Assembly (NCBI GenBank): GCA_037138755.1
Contig: JBAXHT010000004.1
Span: forward strand, 124,001-188,000
Reading direction: 5' to 3'
DNA from: Armatimonadota bacterium
Lineage (GTDB): Bacteria; Armatimonadota; Fimbriimonadia; Fimbriimonadales; Fimbriimonadaceae
DNA length: 64,000 nt
The notes beneath the pieces were generated by a model, which did no database searches, had not been told where the DNA came from, and saw only the letters and a program-made list of their open reading frames with translations. Below, in pieces: positions 9,051 through 18,464 of the stretch (positions are counted from its first letter, which is position 1; every line of letters starts with the position of its first letter). The translations under genes were made by a program, and so were the position numbers.

Positions 9051-10115
9051 TTACGGAGTCTTCGCTAGGTTGGAGACAAACGCAGACTCACTTGAATACC
9101 GATTCATGGACGCCTCTCTGGCGTGGAGCGGCAAAGCGATCGAGGTTATGGGTACAGACTCAAGAAGACTTGCTCTGATTTTCGAGAGCAAGGCACCAGC
9201 GCAGTTTGTGACAAAGACTCGTCGCTTTCTGGACGTGGATACAGTCACAACTCTCGGGCTTTCGGCTTGCCGAGTCCATTCGTCGCTGTCGGGACCTTTA
9301 GACACAGTTGTTCCATCAGCAGATACCCGGAAATAACCACTTGCAATTTCGCTTGGGAAATGGAGGTCTAAGCTACCTATCTGTGCTGGCTCATCATCTA
9401 CTTGCACCACTATTGCTGTTCGTGCCATGAATTCGAATGCACCCGTCGCCCGCAGAGCAGCTTTCTGTTCTTCAGTTGTTGGTTCCCTCACTTCAATCAC
9501 TCGCAAAGTTTGATCTCCGAGTGTAACTTTTGCATCAACTTTTGGGGACCAGCCGGGCGGAGAATCAGCTTTGACTTGCAGAGAGAAGCCTGCGGATGCT
9601 GACTGTATTCCAGGGGGGACCACTATCCTACTCAGCACTGAGTACCAGTCGGGGCTCACCTGCAAGAATGACGGTCGAATATCGGTCCCGCCAGCATCAT
9701 TCGTGAACCAGTATTTGAGACCTGTTGTAGGATCTTGTCTAAGAGGAGGAAACGAGACTAAGGCCCAACGATTAACTTGACCAACCGTAAAATCCAGTCG
9801 AACTGCTCTCTCGATAAGCTCGCGTAAGAGTCCGTCGCTGCCGGCCGCATTTCGACGACCGGAGGTATCCCAGAAGTCTACGGTGTCGCCTCCGATTGCA
9901 GCCACGCCGTGAACTTTCGGGAATACAGGGTTACCCTTGGACAAAAGCGCTCGTGAAAGTCCTAAACCCTTGGTGGGAGCTCCAGAAAGCTGCCACTGTT
10001 GCGGTATGGATCCGGTATCAAGTCCAGCTCGTGTTAACGACCAAACGCTAATGCAAATCATAAAACCACTGTCACCCCAACAGCTAACCGCACATATTGA
10101 CGTTCTGTTTTTCAC
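9051..10115 (-). CDS. Hypothetical protein, possibly exported
   Basis: A 354-residue protein I do not recognise. From the GTG start at 10113-10115 it begins KNRT followed by a moderately hydrophobic stretch (GFMICISVWSL), which could be a weak signal or anchor; an in-frame ATG 18 codons later is an alternative start. The middle has beta-rich segments and the phrase GWSPKVDAKVTLGDQTLRVIEV; the C-terminal third is rich in VTVS/TS runs. It lies between a pseudopilin gene (128 bp upstream) and ppa (29 bp downstream) on the same strand, so a link to the pilus or secretion system is possible but unproven. Confidence 0.6.
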   Translation of the reverse strand: MKNRTSICAVSCWGDSGFMICISVWSLTRAGLDTGSIPQQWQLSGAPTKGLGLSRALLSKGNPVFPKVHGVAAIGGDTVDFWDTSGRRNAAGSDGLLRELIERAVRLDFTVGQVNRWALVSFPPLRQDPTTGLKYWFTNDAGGTDIRPSFLQVSPDWYSVLSRIVVPPGIQSASAGFSLQVKADSPPGWSPKVDAKVTLGDQTLRVIEVREPTTEEQKAALRATGAFEFMARTAIVVQVDDEPAQIGSLDLHFPSEIASGYFRVSADGTTVSKGPDSDEWTRQAESPRVVTVSTSRKRRVFVTNCAGALLSKIRASLLESVPITSIALPLHAREASMNRYSSESAFVSNLAKTP

Positions 10116-10243
10116 ACAAACGCCGGGTTCGAGATCTCACACTCTTCTTTTTGTGCGTACTCACCCCGCCGGTAACTACGGTAGCCATCCGAGGATATTA
10201 TAAGTCGAATTTCAATACGAGGCGTAAATCAATCCTGGTGGAA

Positions 10244-10684
10244 TTACCAAGCAGCCATGTTTGACCCATCCAAGGCGGTGCCCGTTGCGCAAGGTGTCAC
10301 TCGTCCATCCAACGAATAGCCAAATGTTCCTCCACAAACCGGATCTCTCAGCTTCGTCGAGTCGTTCGGATCGAGCCCGATTGTTGTGGGGTCAATATAG
10401 GGACCATTCCAAGATCCTGAGGGCGGAGAAACCAAATTTCCCTCGGAGTTGCGAAGCTGGCCTGGTTCGTCCGAATCGTCGAGCTGACCAAGATCTTTTG
10501 GTAACAGACCTGTGTCGGCGCGCACTCGCTCGACAGCAACTCGAATGGCGCGTAGCTTGGCCCTGAGATGAGTTTCGTGTGATCGCCGAGTCGAACTCGT
10601 GATTTTCGGAATCGCAATCGCCGCAAGAACAGCGATGATGATGATCACGATCAGCAATTCAACGAGAGTAAATGCGTAGCGCAC
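10244..10684 (-). CDS. Type IV pilin / type II secretion pseudopilin
   Basis: A 146-residue prepilin with a class III signal: a very short leader (MRYA) then FTLVELLIVIIIIAVLAAIA, the N-methylated hydrophobic helix, followed by IPK. The residue before the processed Phe is Ala rather than the usual Gly, which may slow prepilin peptidase cleavage. The soluble domain has the GspG/PilE-like pattern TGLLPKDLG, GPYIDP and a Cys pair (DPVCGGTFGY ... RVTPCATGT) that could form the C-terminal disulfide. The matching PilB-type ATPase is at 33.2-34.5 kb, unlinked. It follows an MDR dehydrogenase gene by 23 bp. Confidence 0.88.
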   Translation of the reverse strand: MRYAFTLVELLIVIIIIAVLAAIAIPKITSSTRRSHETHLRAKLRAIRVAVERVRADTGLLPKDLGQLDDSDEPGQLRNSEGNLVSPPSGSWNGPYIDPTTIGLDPNDSTKLRDPVCGGTFGYSLDGRVTPCATGTALDGSNMAAW

Positions 10685-10707
10685 GGATTAATTGTAGGAA
10701 AGGTTCG

Positions 10708-11688
10708 TCATTCTCTCCAATCGAACCAAACACCCATCGTTTCCGCTCGTTTCTCAGTTGTTAGCTGATATGCATTCACACAAGCTTCAGGAGAAAACCT
10801 GTGAGTATTCAACCCGTCCAACGTAAACCGGTCGCTCCCCAGGAGTCGGAAGAATGTTCGGTGGATGCGATCTTCAAACCAATCCTTCGTCTCATGCATG
10901 ACGTGCCCGGCATGAATCCTGACACCTCGACGAATTACGTCAGGAGTTAGTCTCTGCTCTGATGGTGTTCCAGTATCGCCCAGCAGAACTAGGGTTCCGA
11001 AATCTCGCACCAGAGGTAATGCCTTCGCGAACACGGCCGCAGCTCCCGTCGTATCGATCACAATCCGGGGAAGGGAACCAAAGTGGGCTCTAACGGCGTC
11101 ACCAAAATCGTCCACGGAACCGGCGAATACGGTGGCCGCGCCACCTGTCGTTGCCATCTCGAGTCGCATCGCGATAGGGTCGCAGACGATCACATTGCAG
11201 CCAGCTGCAACGCACCAGCGCAACGCCATCTGACCGATGGGCCCGGCTCCGATAATCGCTACATCATCTTCCAGCCGAATATCCCCGGTAGGGAGAATCA
11301 TCGAGCCAATCATCGCCAAAGCGGCCCACATCGCCTGCTCGCATGAAACAGAGTCCGGGATCAACGAGACCCGCGCCGCCGCCACCACGTGTTCTGAAGC
11401 GTGCGAGCAACGCACAAACACTCGGTCGCCTGGTTTGACCGAAGAAACCGATGCACCAACCTCAGCAACCTCGCCGACCGTGCAGTAGCCCGTTGAAAAT
11501 GGGTACTTCACCCAGTCGTCCCAGTGAGTTCCTGGTTCAAACAGGCGCATGAAGCAGATGCCCTCGGTTCCAGTGGAGATCAAGGAACAAGTCGTCCGAA
11601 CTCGAATCTGACCATCTCCAACAACGGTAGGTTCAAAATCGATGAGTTCAACGTGACCTTTGCCCTGGAAGACGATCTTTTTCGCCAT
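10708..11688 (-). CDS. Zinc-type alcohol dehydrogenase-like (MDR) oxidoreductase
   Basis: A 326-residue medium-chain dehydrogenase/reductase. The catalytic GroES-like domain has STGTEGICFM and KPGDRVFVRCSHASEHVV. The Rossmann NAD(P)-binding signature VAIIGAGPIGQMALRW is near residue 150. The usual structural-zinc four-Cys lobe is absent, as in several sugar-dehydrogenase-like MDR members such as BchC-type and threonine-dehydrogenase-like proteins. The substrate cannot be assigned; an alcohol or polyol is likely. It is divergent from the cyclic-nucleotide-binding gene, with about 50 bp between starts. Confidence 0.85.
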   Translation of the reverse strand: MAKKIVFQGKGHVELIDFEPTVVGDGQIRVRTTCSLISTGTEGICFMRLFEPGTHWDDWVKYPFSTGYCTVGEVAEVGASVSSVKPGDRVFVRCSHASEHVVAAARVSLIPDSVSCEQAMWAALAMIGSMILPTGDIRLEDDVAIIGAGPIGQMALRWCVAAGCNVIVCDPIAMRLEMATTGGAATVFAGSVDDFGDAVRAHFGSLPRIVIDTTGAAAVFAKALPLVRDFGTLVLLGDTGTPSEQRLTPDVIRRGVRIHAGHVMHETKDWFEDRIHRTFFRLLGSDRFTLDGLNTHRFSPEACVNAYQLTTEKRAETMGVWFDWRE

Positions 11689-11725
11689 TGCTCCAGTCTA
11701 TCCATAAATGGGAGTTGCCGCAATC

Positions 11726-11731
11726 TATAAT
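11726..11731 (+). promoter_or_regulatory. Consensus -10 box just upstream of the cNMP-binding gene
   Basis: TATAAT lies nine bases before the ATG at 11741, with no recognisable -35 at normal spacing. If used, transcription would begin at or within a few bases of the start codon, giving a leaderless or near-leaderless mRNA. Confidence 0.4.
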
Positions 11732-11740
11732 GAGACGTTC

Positions 11741-12196
11741 ATGGACGTTCGCCGTATCATCGCCGAAAGCTACCTAGCCGCTGGTTTCACCGAAGACTTC
11801 AACGACAAGTTGGCTCACATCTCCGAACTGAAGCAGTTCAACGTCGGCGACTACATGATGCATGACGACGACGACTCTCGCGACTTGATGATCTTGGCGC
11901 AAGGGAAGGCTGAAGTCCGAACGCAGGCTGAGGATGTGATCGGCTTCCTCAAGTCTCCAATGCCGTTCGGGGAAGTAGCATTCTTAGATGGTAAGCGGCG
12001 ATCGGGATCCGTTGTCGCGGTGGAACCATGCACGGTTGTACAAATTCCCGAACAGGCACTTAGGGAACTGCTTCGAACGGAACCGTTAATGGCAGTGCGA
12101 GCTCTGCTGAATCTGAGCCAAATACTCTGCGACAGACTGCGGAAGGCAAATCAGCAAATTGCCGCGCTCAATGCAATCGAAGAAGCCACTCTTTAG
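11741..12196 (+). CDS. Cyclic nucleotide-binding domain protein
   Basis: A 151-residue single-domain protein. The CNB/cAMP-receptor fold is visible: FNVGDYMMHDDDDSRDLMILAQGKAEV, then the phosphate-binding cassette MPFGEVAFLDGKRRSGSVVAV, then a C-terminal helix (LLNLSQILCDRL). The cassette keeps GE but has KRRSGS where CRP has RSA, so cAMP or cGMP binding is plausible but not certain. There is no DNA-binding helix-turn-helix and no enzymatic domain, so it probably signals through a partner. I chose the ATG at 11741 over 11708 because a TATAAT box lies between them. It converges on a GGDEF gene with a 4 bp overlap. Confidence 0.8.
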   Translation: MDVRRIIAESYLAAGFTEDFNDKLAHISELKQFNVGDYMMHDDDDSRDLMILAQGKAEVRTQAEDVIGFLKSPMPFGEVAFLDGKRRSGSVVAVEPCTVVQIPEQALRELLRTEPLMAVRALLNLSQILCDRLRKANQQIAALNAIEEATL

Positions 12197-13227
12197 GCGG
12201 CTTTCCGAGCCTGCTTTTGCTCGTACATCCGAACGTCGGCTTCGTGGAAGGCTGCTTCTGCGCTGATCGTGGGTCGGAGCTGGACGATGCCATAGCTGGC
12301 GCCGATCCTAATCATCGAAGTTTTGAACTGAAGTGGCTTCTTCTCCAAGATGCTGTTGACGCGTTCAAGCTTGGCTTCAAGCTGAATCCTGTTACCCTTA
12401 AACACCACGGCAAACTCGTCTCCACCAAGACGAGCCACTTGGGTTCCGTTACCGCCAAGCACCCCAAAGGTCTCGGTGAGTCGTTGCGCAAACAGTGTTA
12501 GGGCAGCATCGCCCGCTAGGTGCCCGTGAGAATCATTGATCTGCTTGAAGTTGTTCAGATCCAGAATGGCCAGATGATATTCCTCGCCAACAGCCGTCTT
12601 ATTGATCGCCGTCGCGAGCATGAAGTCAAAAGCCGATCGGTTGCTGAGCTTGGTCAAGTGGTCCGTCCGGACACTTCGCTCAGCGACGCGAAGCTTTGAT
12701 CTTAGGTCCTCGATCTGAGATGTACAAACTTTCCGGATAGCTTTCGAGGATTCCTTGTGCTCGCTGATCGCTTGCGAAAGAATCTTCACCTCTTCCTTCA
12801 ACCCTTTGACTACTTCGTCAAAACTTTGGGCTTCCGCCAGCTTTGTGATTCTTGCCGAAGACTGTTCGGTGACGTCTTCCAGCGCATCTCCCGAGTTCAC
12901 CGCACCATCGAGGGAGCATAGAACTTCGCGCAGACTGTCGTACGTTGCCTCGATCGACTTTTCTATCGCCTTTCTCTGCGAACGTGCGAAGTGCTCAACA
13001 ACTTGATTGAGGACGTCCGCAACTTGCTCGAAGGTCTGATCAGTCGCTTCTGGCGCAGTCGCATCCTTGCACAGTGAATCAATCTTAGTGCAAAAGTCCT
13101 GCGAAATGGGATCGTTGGGAAGAATCACAAGGTTTCTATATCCGTTGGTCGCGGACACACCTAGCTTCACCGCGCTTGGGCTGCTCGGTGCAACATCATC
13201 AAAAACGCCCTTCTTCTTCCACAACAT
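12193..13227 (-). CDS. Diguanylate cyclase (GGDEF domain)
   Basis: A 344-residue protein from the ATG at 13225-13227. The N-terminal 180 residues are a helical, probably coiled region with no membrane segment (EQVADVLNQVVEHFARSQRK; VVKGLKEEVKILSQAISEHK). The C-terminal domain has TDHLTKLSNRSAFDFML, LDLNNFKQINDSHGHLAGD and the active-site RLGGDEFAVVF. The intact GGDEF loop predicts cyclic-di-GMP synthesis. An RxxD product-inhibition site is not obvious five residues upstream. Further in-frame upstream sequence to 13539 exists but looks non-coding. The helical N-terminus resembles cytoplasmic sensor or dimerisation regions. Confidence 0.92.
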   Translation of the reverse strand: MLWKKKGVFDDVAPSSPSAVKLGVSATNGYRNLVILPNDPISQDFCTKIDSLCKDATAPEATDQTFEQVADVLNQVVEHFARSQRKAIEKSIEATYDSLREVLCSLDGAVNSGDALEDVTEQSSARITKLAEAQSFDEVVKGLKEEVKILSQAISEHKESSKAIRKVCTSQIEDLRSKLRVAERSVRTDHLTKLSNRSAFDFMLATAINKTAVGEEYHLAILDLNNFKQINDSHGHLAGDAALTLFAQRLTETFGVLGGNGTQVARLGGDEFAVVFKGNRIQLEAKLERVNSILEKKPLQFKTSMIRIGASYGIVQLRPTISAEAAFHEADVRMYEQKQARKAA

Positions 13228-13445
13228 AGACAGTGATGTTCTGCCTGGTTCTAGGTTCAAAGCACCTGATAGATATGCGAGGGAAGAACAAAAATGTTTG
13301 AGATTGGTGAGGGTTTTGCGCTGGACACTAGCGCGGGGCGATATTCTGCAATATAATGGCAGAGCTAGGCGAATTGCGCCCGATATTGTCGGGCACGTTT
13401 GTGTAGCCGTAAGGATGCAATAGAGGTGTCTTGTTAGTGTCTTCA

Positions 13446-16400
13446 ATGAATACCATCCGTAATTCAGCACTGAGTGGTGCGTTGTTGCTTGGGTTAGCTT
13501 CCGTAGTCGGAGCGCAGGTGGCGTCAAGCCCCTCCGCAACCGATTTCAAGGGCCGACTCAATCGAGCCGCATTTACTCAAAATAAGGGTCAATGGAATTC
13601 TGAAGCTCTCTTCTCTGGCTCAGCCAATGGAATGGATCTTTGGATATCGAAGAAAGGATTCGTCTTCCAATACAATCGAACCAAGAGTGACAAAACCAAC
13701 GAGTATGCGGGTCATACAGTGGGCATGTTGTTCGAGGGAGCCGAGAAGTTCTCGGCAGTCGGTGTGAAGACGACTGGGGTTCGGCAGTACTTGTCCGGAG
13801 ACAAGAAGGCTCCGATCACCACTACCAACTTCGAAAAAGTTCGCTTGAACGGCATCTATCAAGGTGTTGACGCAATTGCCTACTTCGAGAATAAGACGCC
13901 TCGCTACGACTTCATTGTCAAGCCAGGAGCATCTCCGAAGTCGATCAACCTCAACTTTAAGGGTGCATCCTCCCTCAAGGTAGTTGACGATCATCGTCTT
14001 GAGATCGGCACCGTACTTGGTTCCAAATATCAGCAAGGTCTGTTTGCATACCAAATGGTTGGTTCCAAGCAAGTAGCTGTGCCTGTCAAGTTCAAAAAAA
14101 TTGACGATACTCATATCGGGTTCGAGGTTGGCGCATACGACAAGACCAAGTCGCTTGTCATTGACCCGTTGGTCTACGGCACCTACTACGGTGGCGACCG
14201 CGGTTGGGATGAGGTTCGTGGCGTTGCCGCTGACTCGCTCGGCTCGGTGTACATCACCGGCTACACACGATCATCGATCTACCCCGTCCTATACGGTCCT
14301 TTCGGATTTTCTACGCCAGTGGGTCGAGATGCTTTTGTGTCGCGACTTCAGGGGGATGCCTACAATCACGACTACTCGATCCTTGTTGCAGGCTCAGGTG
14401 ATGAGCAAGGGAACTTTATCCAGCTCGACCCTCTCGGAAACATTTGGGTCGTTGGGCAAACAAACTCCACAAACTTTCCTCCGTTTCAGTCGGCTCCGAC
14501 CTCAAATGCTGGGAATATCTGGATTTTGCGTTTAACCAAGTCGGCGACAACAGTTCTGACTCCGCTCAACAACAACTCTTACGCTCTTTTCCGAATCGGA
14601 GATTCCATCACAACTCCCCGCATTTCGGCAATCCGATCTTTCAGTATTCGTCCAGATGCAACAGTTATTCCAGGAGCAACTGTTAGGCTTTTGATGACCG
14701 GTGCTTGCACGGCAGCTGGAGTTTCTGAACTCGGTGCCGCTCCTGGAAACAAAGGAGCCTTCTATCTTTCGCTTGACTACAATGATTCAACGAATCAATT
14801 TGCGCCGGTCTCAACTGCCTCAGGTTACATCCAGACTGGCGGCAGCGCAACTCCAACAATAACTGGCTCAGCCTTCGACAGAAATGGCAACTTCTTCCTG
14901 AACGGGACCCTGGTTGCTACTGGGAACTCGGATACTGCCGGGTCGTCACCAGTGTTTGACACGACTGCCGGTGGATTTACCAACAGCCGACTCCAGCGAG
15001 GTCGGGACATCTGGATTCGGAAGTATTCTCCGAACTCAGGAGTCCTTTGGTCTTCGCTCCTAGGCGGAGCTGCGGAAGACATCACCGAAGGACTTCTACA
15101 TACCCACCAGGTCAATGGAAGAGACTTCGGCGGCACCACGTGCGCTACCGATCCTTCAGGAAACGTCTATGTTCTTGGGCGAACTCAGTCTTTTGACTTC
15201 CCTCGTACACGAGGCGTCTTCGGAGAAACATTCCTCAGCGGCCGAAACTATATCACTGCAACAAAGATAAGTGCCGATGGCTCAACCATCCTGTACAGCA
15301 CAAACATCGATAATCGTGGAGATGTTCTTGCCGCTGGTATCGCTGTCGACCCCCGTGGTAACGCCTACCTCACAGGAACGGTCAAGGCCAGCACGCGAAC
15401 CGAAGGAACTCCTGGAGATCCATGGGTTCCGACGATCGTAGATTCGACCTTTGTTACCAACGGCGTTGAAGAGATTCCTCAAGTCAACAGCCTGCGAGGA
15501 GCCTTCACTTATCCGGCCGCTCCAAAGACCGGTGCAAGTGATGCTTGGCTAACCATTCTCAACCCAGACGCAACCGCACTTATCCGAAGCACCTACATAG
15601 GTGGTTTGTTGGACGAAGGAATCTTTGCTCCATACGTGGATAATGGTGGCGACGTTTGGACGTTCGGATGGGCGGATACTGTGCGAACATACACGATCTT
15701 CAGTTCCACCGGAACTAGGACCGATGTTGCAGATACGGGTGGACTAGCTCCGGCTTTTATTACGGCACTCGCGTTCAAGCAGGCACCGGATACCCAAACC
15801 CCTCCGGGATCAACGATCACCGAGTCCAACGCTTACTTCCTGACTTTCAACGGGTCGCCTCTGACATTTGCGACGACGAACCCAACGGGTCAAGGAATTG
15901 CTTATCAACGTGATGGATTCCTCCTTCGATGGAGAGAGTCATTGCCGCTCATCGCGTCACTGACCATGAACCCGGCTTCAATTCCAGGCGGAGATCCGTC
16001 CGGTCTTTCCAGCCCTCCAGCTTCGACTGGTACGATCACGCTCTCTGCACCAGCACCAACAGGTGGTTCTACCATCTCGCTATCGCTCGATAATGGAAGC
16101 CTTGCGTCGTTCCAACCGTCCTCCTCGCTGACGACGACAACTGTCACGGTTGCCGAAGGAACCACGACTGCGAACTTCCAGGTTTTCGGTCGAGTTGTCA
16201 CTGGTAATCAAACCGTGAACATTCGAGCAGATTACGGAGGAAACGTCAGGATTGCTTCCCTCCAGATCACTCCGTGGTTGAGGTCACTAGTTTTGAACCC
16301 AACGAGTGTGATCGGAGGTGTGCAATCGACTGCTACCGTGCTCCTGAATGCACCCGCACCAGCGGCCGGAGCGATCGTCAACCTTTCCACGAGTCGAGCA

Positions 16401-17783
16401 GATTTGTTCACCTTCCCTGGTGGAGCAACTGTGACCGTGCCTTCGGGTGCAAGCCAAGCAACATTCGTGATTGACACCAACGGTGTCAGCGCAAATGATT
16501 CGGGATCAATCAATGCAAGCCTCCTCGGCGTCACCCGAACAGCTACTCTTGGAGTCACTCCTGCGAAGCTCAAATCGGTTATTCTGACGCCAACTTCAGT
16601 TGCAGCTGGCGGTACCTCAACCGGAAAGGTCACCCTGGATGGTAAAGCAGGTGCGGCAATGATCGTCGATCTTAGCGTCCAAAACAATCCGCTTGGATAC
16701 ACGATCACCCCGGCTCAAGTCACGATCCCAGCGGGAGCGACGGAATCGCCAAACTTCGTCATTCAAACCCCGTTTGAAGCCGCGAACGTAAGCAGAGCGA
16801 TTCTTGCCGATAGGAAGAGTGGATCTGTAATCATCGACGGTCCAGTAAGTGGAAATCTGAGCGTTCAGGCGATCCTAGTCAGCGGGTTCATCATTGACCC
16901 GACGACGATCCCGAGCGGTGGAGTCACCAACGGCAGCATTACCTTGAGTAATCCTGCTCCTGCTGGCGGAGCTCGGGTCCAGCTTAACAGCAGCCGGCCT
17001 GACCTTCTCAACCCGGTGGATGCCAACGGAAACCTGATCTCTGAGGTCGTGATTCCAGCTGGTGCTTCCACCGCAACGGTAAGACTCCAAGCACTCTTCG
17101 CTCTATCGGGCGACGAAGTCGCGACGATCACTGCCTGGAGAGGTCCGACGATGTCTCTCGGCAGATCCGATAACGTCACGGTCCAAGCATTGACCTACAC
17201 ACTCACTCTGAACCCTTCAGAGGTGACGGATGGTTCGAGCTCTACCGGAACGATTACGATCAGTGCTCCTGCGATCCCTGGATTCGAAATGGTTCTTGCA
17301 AGTGACCTTGCCGGAGTCACCCTCACTCCAAATCCTGTTGCATTCACCACAGGATCGACCACGGCTACCTTCAGCATCGGAACTCCTGCGCTCACTGAGA
17401 CGCGAGTTGCGACGATCTCTGCAAGGGCAGGAACTCTTCCAGCTGCTACTGCCTCTCTGACGGTTAGAGCTCTGGAGGTCAAGTCGATCAAGTTGCTGCC
17501 GAGCAACCAGGTCAAACAGGGCGGAACCGTCACGATAGAAGTAACACTCAATCGGGCGCCTGCGGTCACGACAACTGGAAAGATCACGTTCTCGAACGCA
17601 TCTCTCCTTCAGCTGCCTACAGGGGTCACCAGCGTCGACTTTACGGTTACGGCAGGGCAGACCAAGGGAACGGTCATTCTGCGAACACGTAGGGTTCCAC
17701 GAAACCTGACGACGACAGTAACAGCAACTGTCAGCTCGACTGGCAATCCGTCGATCAGCACAACACTCACCGTCGTCCGATAA
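13446..17783 (+). CDS. Large secreted SBBP beta-propeller protein with C-terminal tandem domains
   Basis: A 1445-residue exported protein. An N-terminal signal peptide ends near VVGAQV. Residues about 40-250 match the domain that precedes SBBP repeats in large surface proteins (FTQNKGQWNSEALFSG; KSLVIDPLVYGTYYGG). SBBP repeats follow (DEVRGVAADSLGSVYITGYT; GRDFGGTTCATDPSGNVYVLG; GIAVDPRGNAYLTGT). Residues about 840-1445 are six or more tandem units of roughly 95 residues, each starting like LNPTSVIGG then TLSAPAPTGG and ending in NI/TATL strands, an Ig-like layout. No sorting or membrane anchor is seen at the C-terminus (ending TVVR). Likely a cell-surface or matrix protein; binding partners are unknown. 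The ATG at 13446 is preferred to the TTG at 13431. A strong terminator follows. Confidence 0.9.
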   Translation: MNTIRNSALSGALLLGLASVVGAQVASSPSATDFKGRLNRAAFTQNKGQWNSEALFSGSANGMDLWISKKGFVFQYNRTKSDKTNEYAGHTVGMLFEGAEKFSAVGVKTTGVRQYLSGDKKAPITTTNFEKVRLNGIYQGVDAIAYFENKTPRYDFIVKPGASPKSINLNFKGASSLKVVDDHRLEIGTVLGSKYQQGLFAYQMVGSKQVAVPVKFKKIDDTHIGFEVGAYDKTKSLVIDPLVYGTYYGGDRGWDEVRGVAADSLGSVYITGYTRSSIYPVLYGPFGFSTPVGRDAFVSRLQGDAYNHDYSILVAGSGDEQGNFIQLDPLGNIWVVGQTNSTNFPPFQSAPTSNAGNIWILRLTKSATTVLTPLNNNSYALFRIGDSITTPRISAIRSFSIRPDATVIPGATVRLLMTGACTAAGVSELGAAPGNKGAFYLSLDYNDSTNQFAPVSTASGYIQTGGSATPTITGSAFDRNGNFFLNGTLVATGNSDTAGSSPVFDTTAGGFTNSRLQRGRDIWIRKYSPNSGVLWSSLLGGAAEDITEGLLHTHQVNGRDFGGTTCATDPSGNVYVLGRTQSFDFPRTRGVFGETFLSGRNYITATKISADGSTILYSTNIDNRGDVLAAGIAVDPRGNAYLTGTVKASTRTEGTPGDPWVPTIVDSTFVTNGVEEIPQVNSLRGAFTYPAAPKTGASDAWLTILNPDATALIRSTYIGGLLDEGIFAPYVDNGGDVWTFGWADTVRTYTIFSSTGTRTDVADTGGLAPAFITALAFKQAPDTQTPPGSTITESNAYFLTFNGSPLTFATTNPTGQGIAYQRDGFLLRWRESLPLIASLTMNPASIPGGDPSGLSSPPASTGTITLSAPAPTGGSTISLSLDNGSLASFQPSSSLTTTTVTVAEGTTTANFQVFGRVVTGNQTVNIRADYGGNVRIASLQITPWLRSLVLNPTSVIGGVQSTATVLLNAPAPAAGAIVNLSTSRADLFTFPGGATVTVPSGASQATFVIDTNGVSANDSGSINASLLGVTRTATLGVTPAKLKSVILTPTSVAAGGTSTGKVTLDGKAGAAMIVDLSVQNNPLGYTITPAQVTIPAGATESPNFVIQTPFEAANVSRAILADRKSGSVIIDGPVSGNLSVQAILVSGFIIDPTTIPSGGVTNGSITLSNPAPAGGARVQLNSSRPDLLNPVDANGNLISEVVIPAGASTATVRLQALFALSGDEVATITAWRGPTMSLGRSDNVTVQALTYTLTLNPSEVTDGSSSTGTITISAPAIPGFEMVLASDLAGVTLTPNPVAFTTGSTTATFSIGTPALTETRVATISARAGTLPAATASLTVRALEVKSIKLLPSNQVKQGGTVTIEVTLNRAPAVTTTGKITFSNASLLQLPTGVTSVDFTVTAGQTKGTVILRTRRVPRNLTTTVTATVSSTGNPSISTTLTVVR

Positions 17784-17794
17784 GGACGACGATG

Positions 17795-17831
17795 AAAAAA
17801 GCCCCTCCAAGAATCTTGGAGGGGCTTTTTT
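17795..17831. terminator. Strong bidirectional rho-independent terminator
   Basis: An A6 run, an 11 bp stem GCCCCTCCAAG with a 3 nt loop AAT, its complement, then T6. It lies between the convergent SBBP gene (stop 17783) and gpmA (stop at 17847) and should terminate transcription from both sides. Confidence 0.95.
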
Positions 17832-17846
17832 GTCAGGCGCCGTAAC

Positions 17847-18449
17847 CTAGAGAACGGATTTGCCTAAGACTGATCCGTCTTCAGTTAGCTCATAAACCAG
17901 AGGAACCGCAGTACCTAGATTGAGTTCCAACACTTCCGCTTCGGACAGACCATCGAGCTGCATCACGATCGAACGATTCGAATTACCGTGGGCGACAACC
18001 AGGACATCCTTGCCCTGAGCAATATCTCCGAGAATCGCTCGCTCAAAAAAGGGAAGAGTCCGGGCGGCAGTATCTTTCAAAGACTCGCCATTGGGAGGAG
18101 GTATATCGTAGCTTCGTCGCCAAATCTTGACCTGCTCGTCGCCGAACTTCTCCGCAGTCTTCTTCTTGTTCAGCCCCTGAAGGTCGCCATAATGCCTCTC
18201 ATTCAGAGCCGGATCGCGGATGATCGGGACCGTTACACCCATGCCTTCCAGAATCAGATCCAACGTCCGCTGAGCACGTTGAAGCCCACTCGTATAGGCG
18301 ACGTCAACCGAAATATCCTTCAGGCGACCGCCGGCGGCAAGTGCCTCTTCAATACCCTTAGCAGTTAGGGGAACGTCGACCCAGCCGGTGAACCGGTCTT
18401 CGACGTTCCAAAGCGACTGTCCGTGTCGGACCAGAATCAGTTTTGGCAT
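17847..18449 (-). CDS. gpmA: 2,3-bisphosphoglycerate-dependent phosphoglycerate mutase
   Basis: A 200-residue glycolytic mutase interconverting 3- and 2-phosphoglycerate. The catalytic phosphohistidine motif LVRHGQSLWN is at residues 6-15, with RFTGWVDVPL and ALNERHYGDLQG (acid/base Glu) and the second histidine in VVAHGNSNRS. It is slightly shorter than the 230-250 residue enzymes, as in many bacterial GpmA. The ATG at 18449 is preferred; a TTG two codons upstream is possible. It is last of three same-strand genes (receiver, KdpD-like, gpmA), 15 bp after the KdpD-like stop. Confidence 0.95.
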   Translation of the reverse strand: MPKLILVRHGQSLWNVEDRFTGWVDVPLTAKGIEEALAAGGRLKDISVDVAYTSGLQRAQRTLDLILEGMGVTVPIIRDPALNERHYGDLQGLNKKKTAEKFGDEQVKIWRRSYDIPPPNGESLKDTAARTLPFFERAILGDIAQGKDVLVVAHGNSNRSIVMQLDGLSEAEVLELNLGTAVPLVYELTEDGSVLGKSVL

Positions 18450-18464
18450 CGCCAACGAGTTTAC

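Noticed and set aside
12193-13539. Longer diguanylate cyclase starting at 13539
   Set aside because: The first 104 residues have no domain-like pattern and overlap the divergent SBBP gene start; the ATG at 13227 gives a sensible protein.
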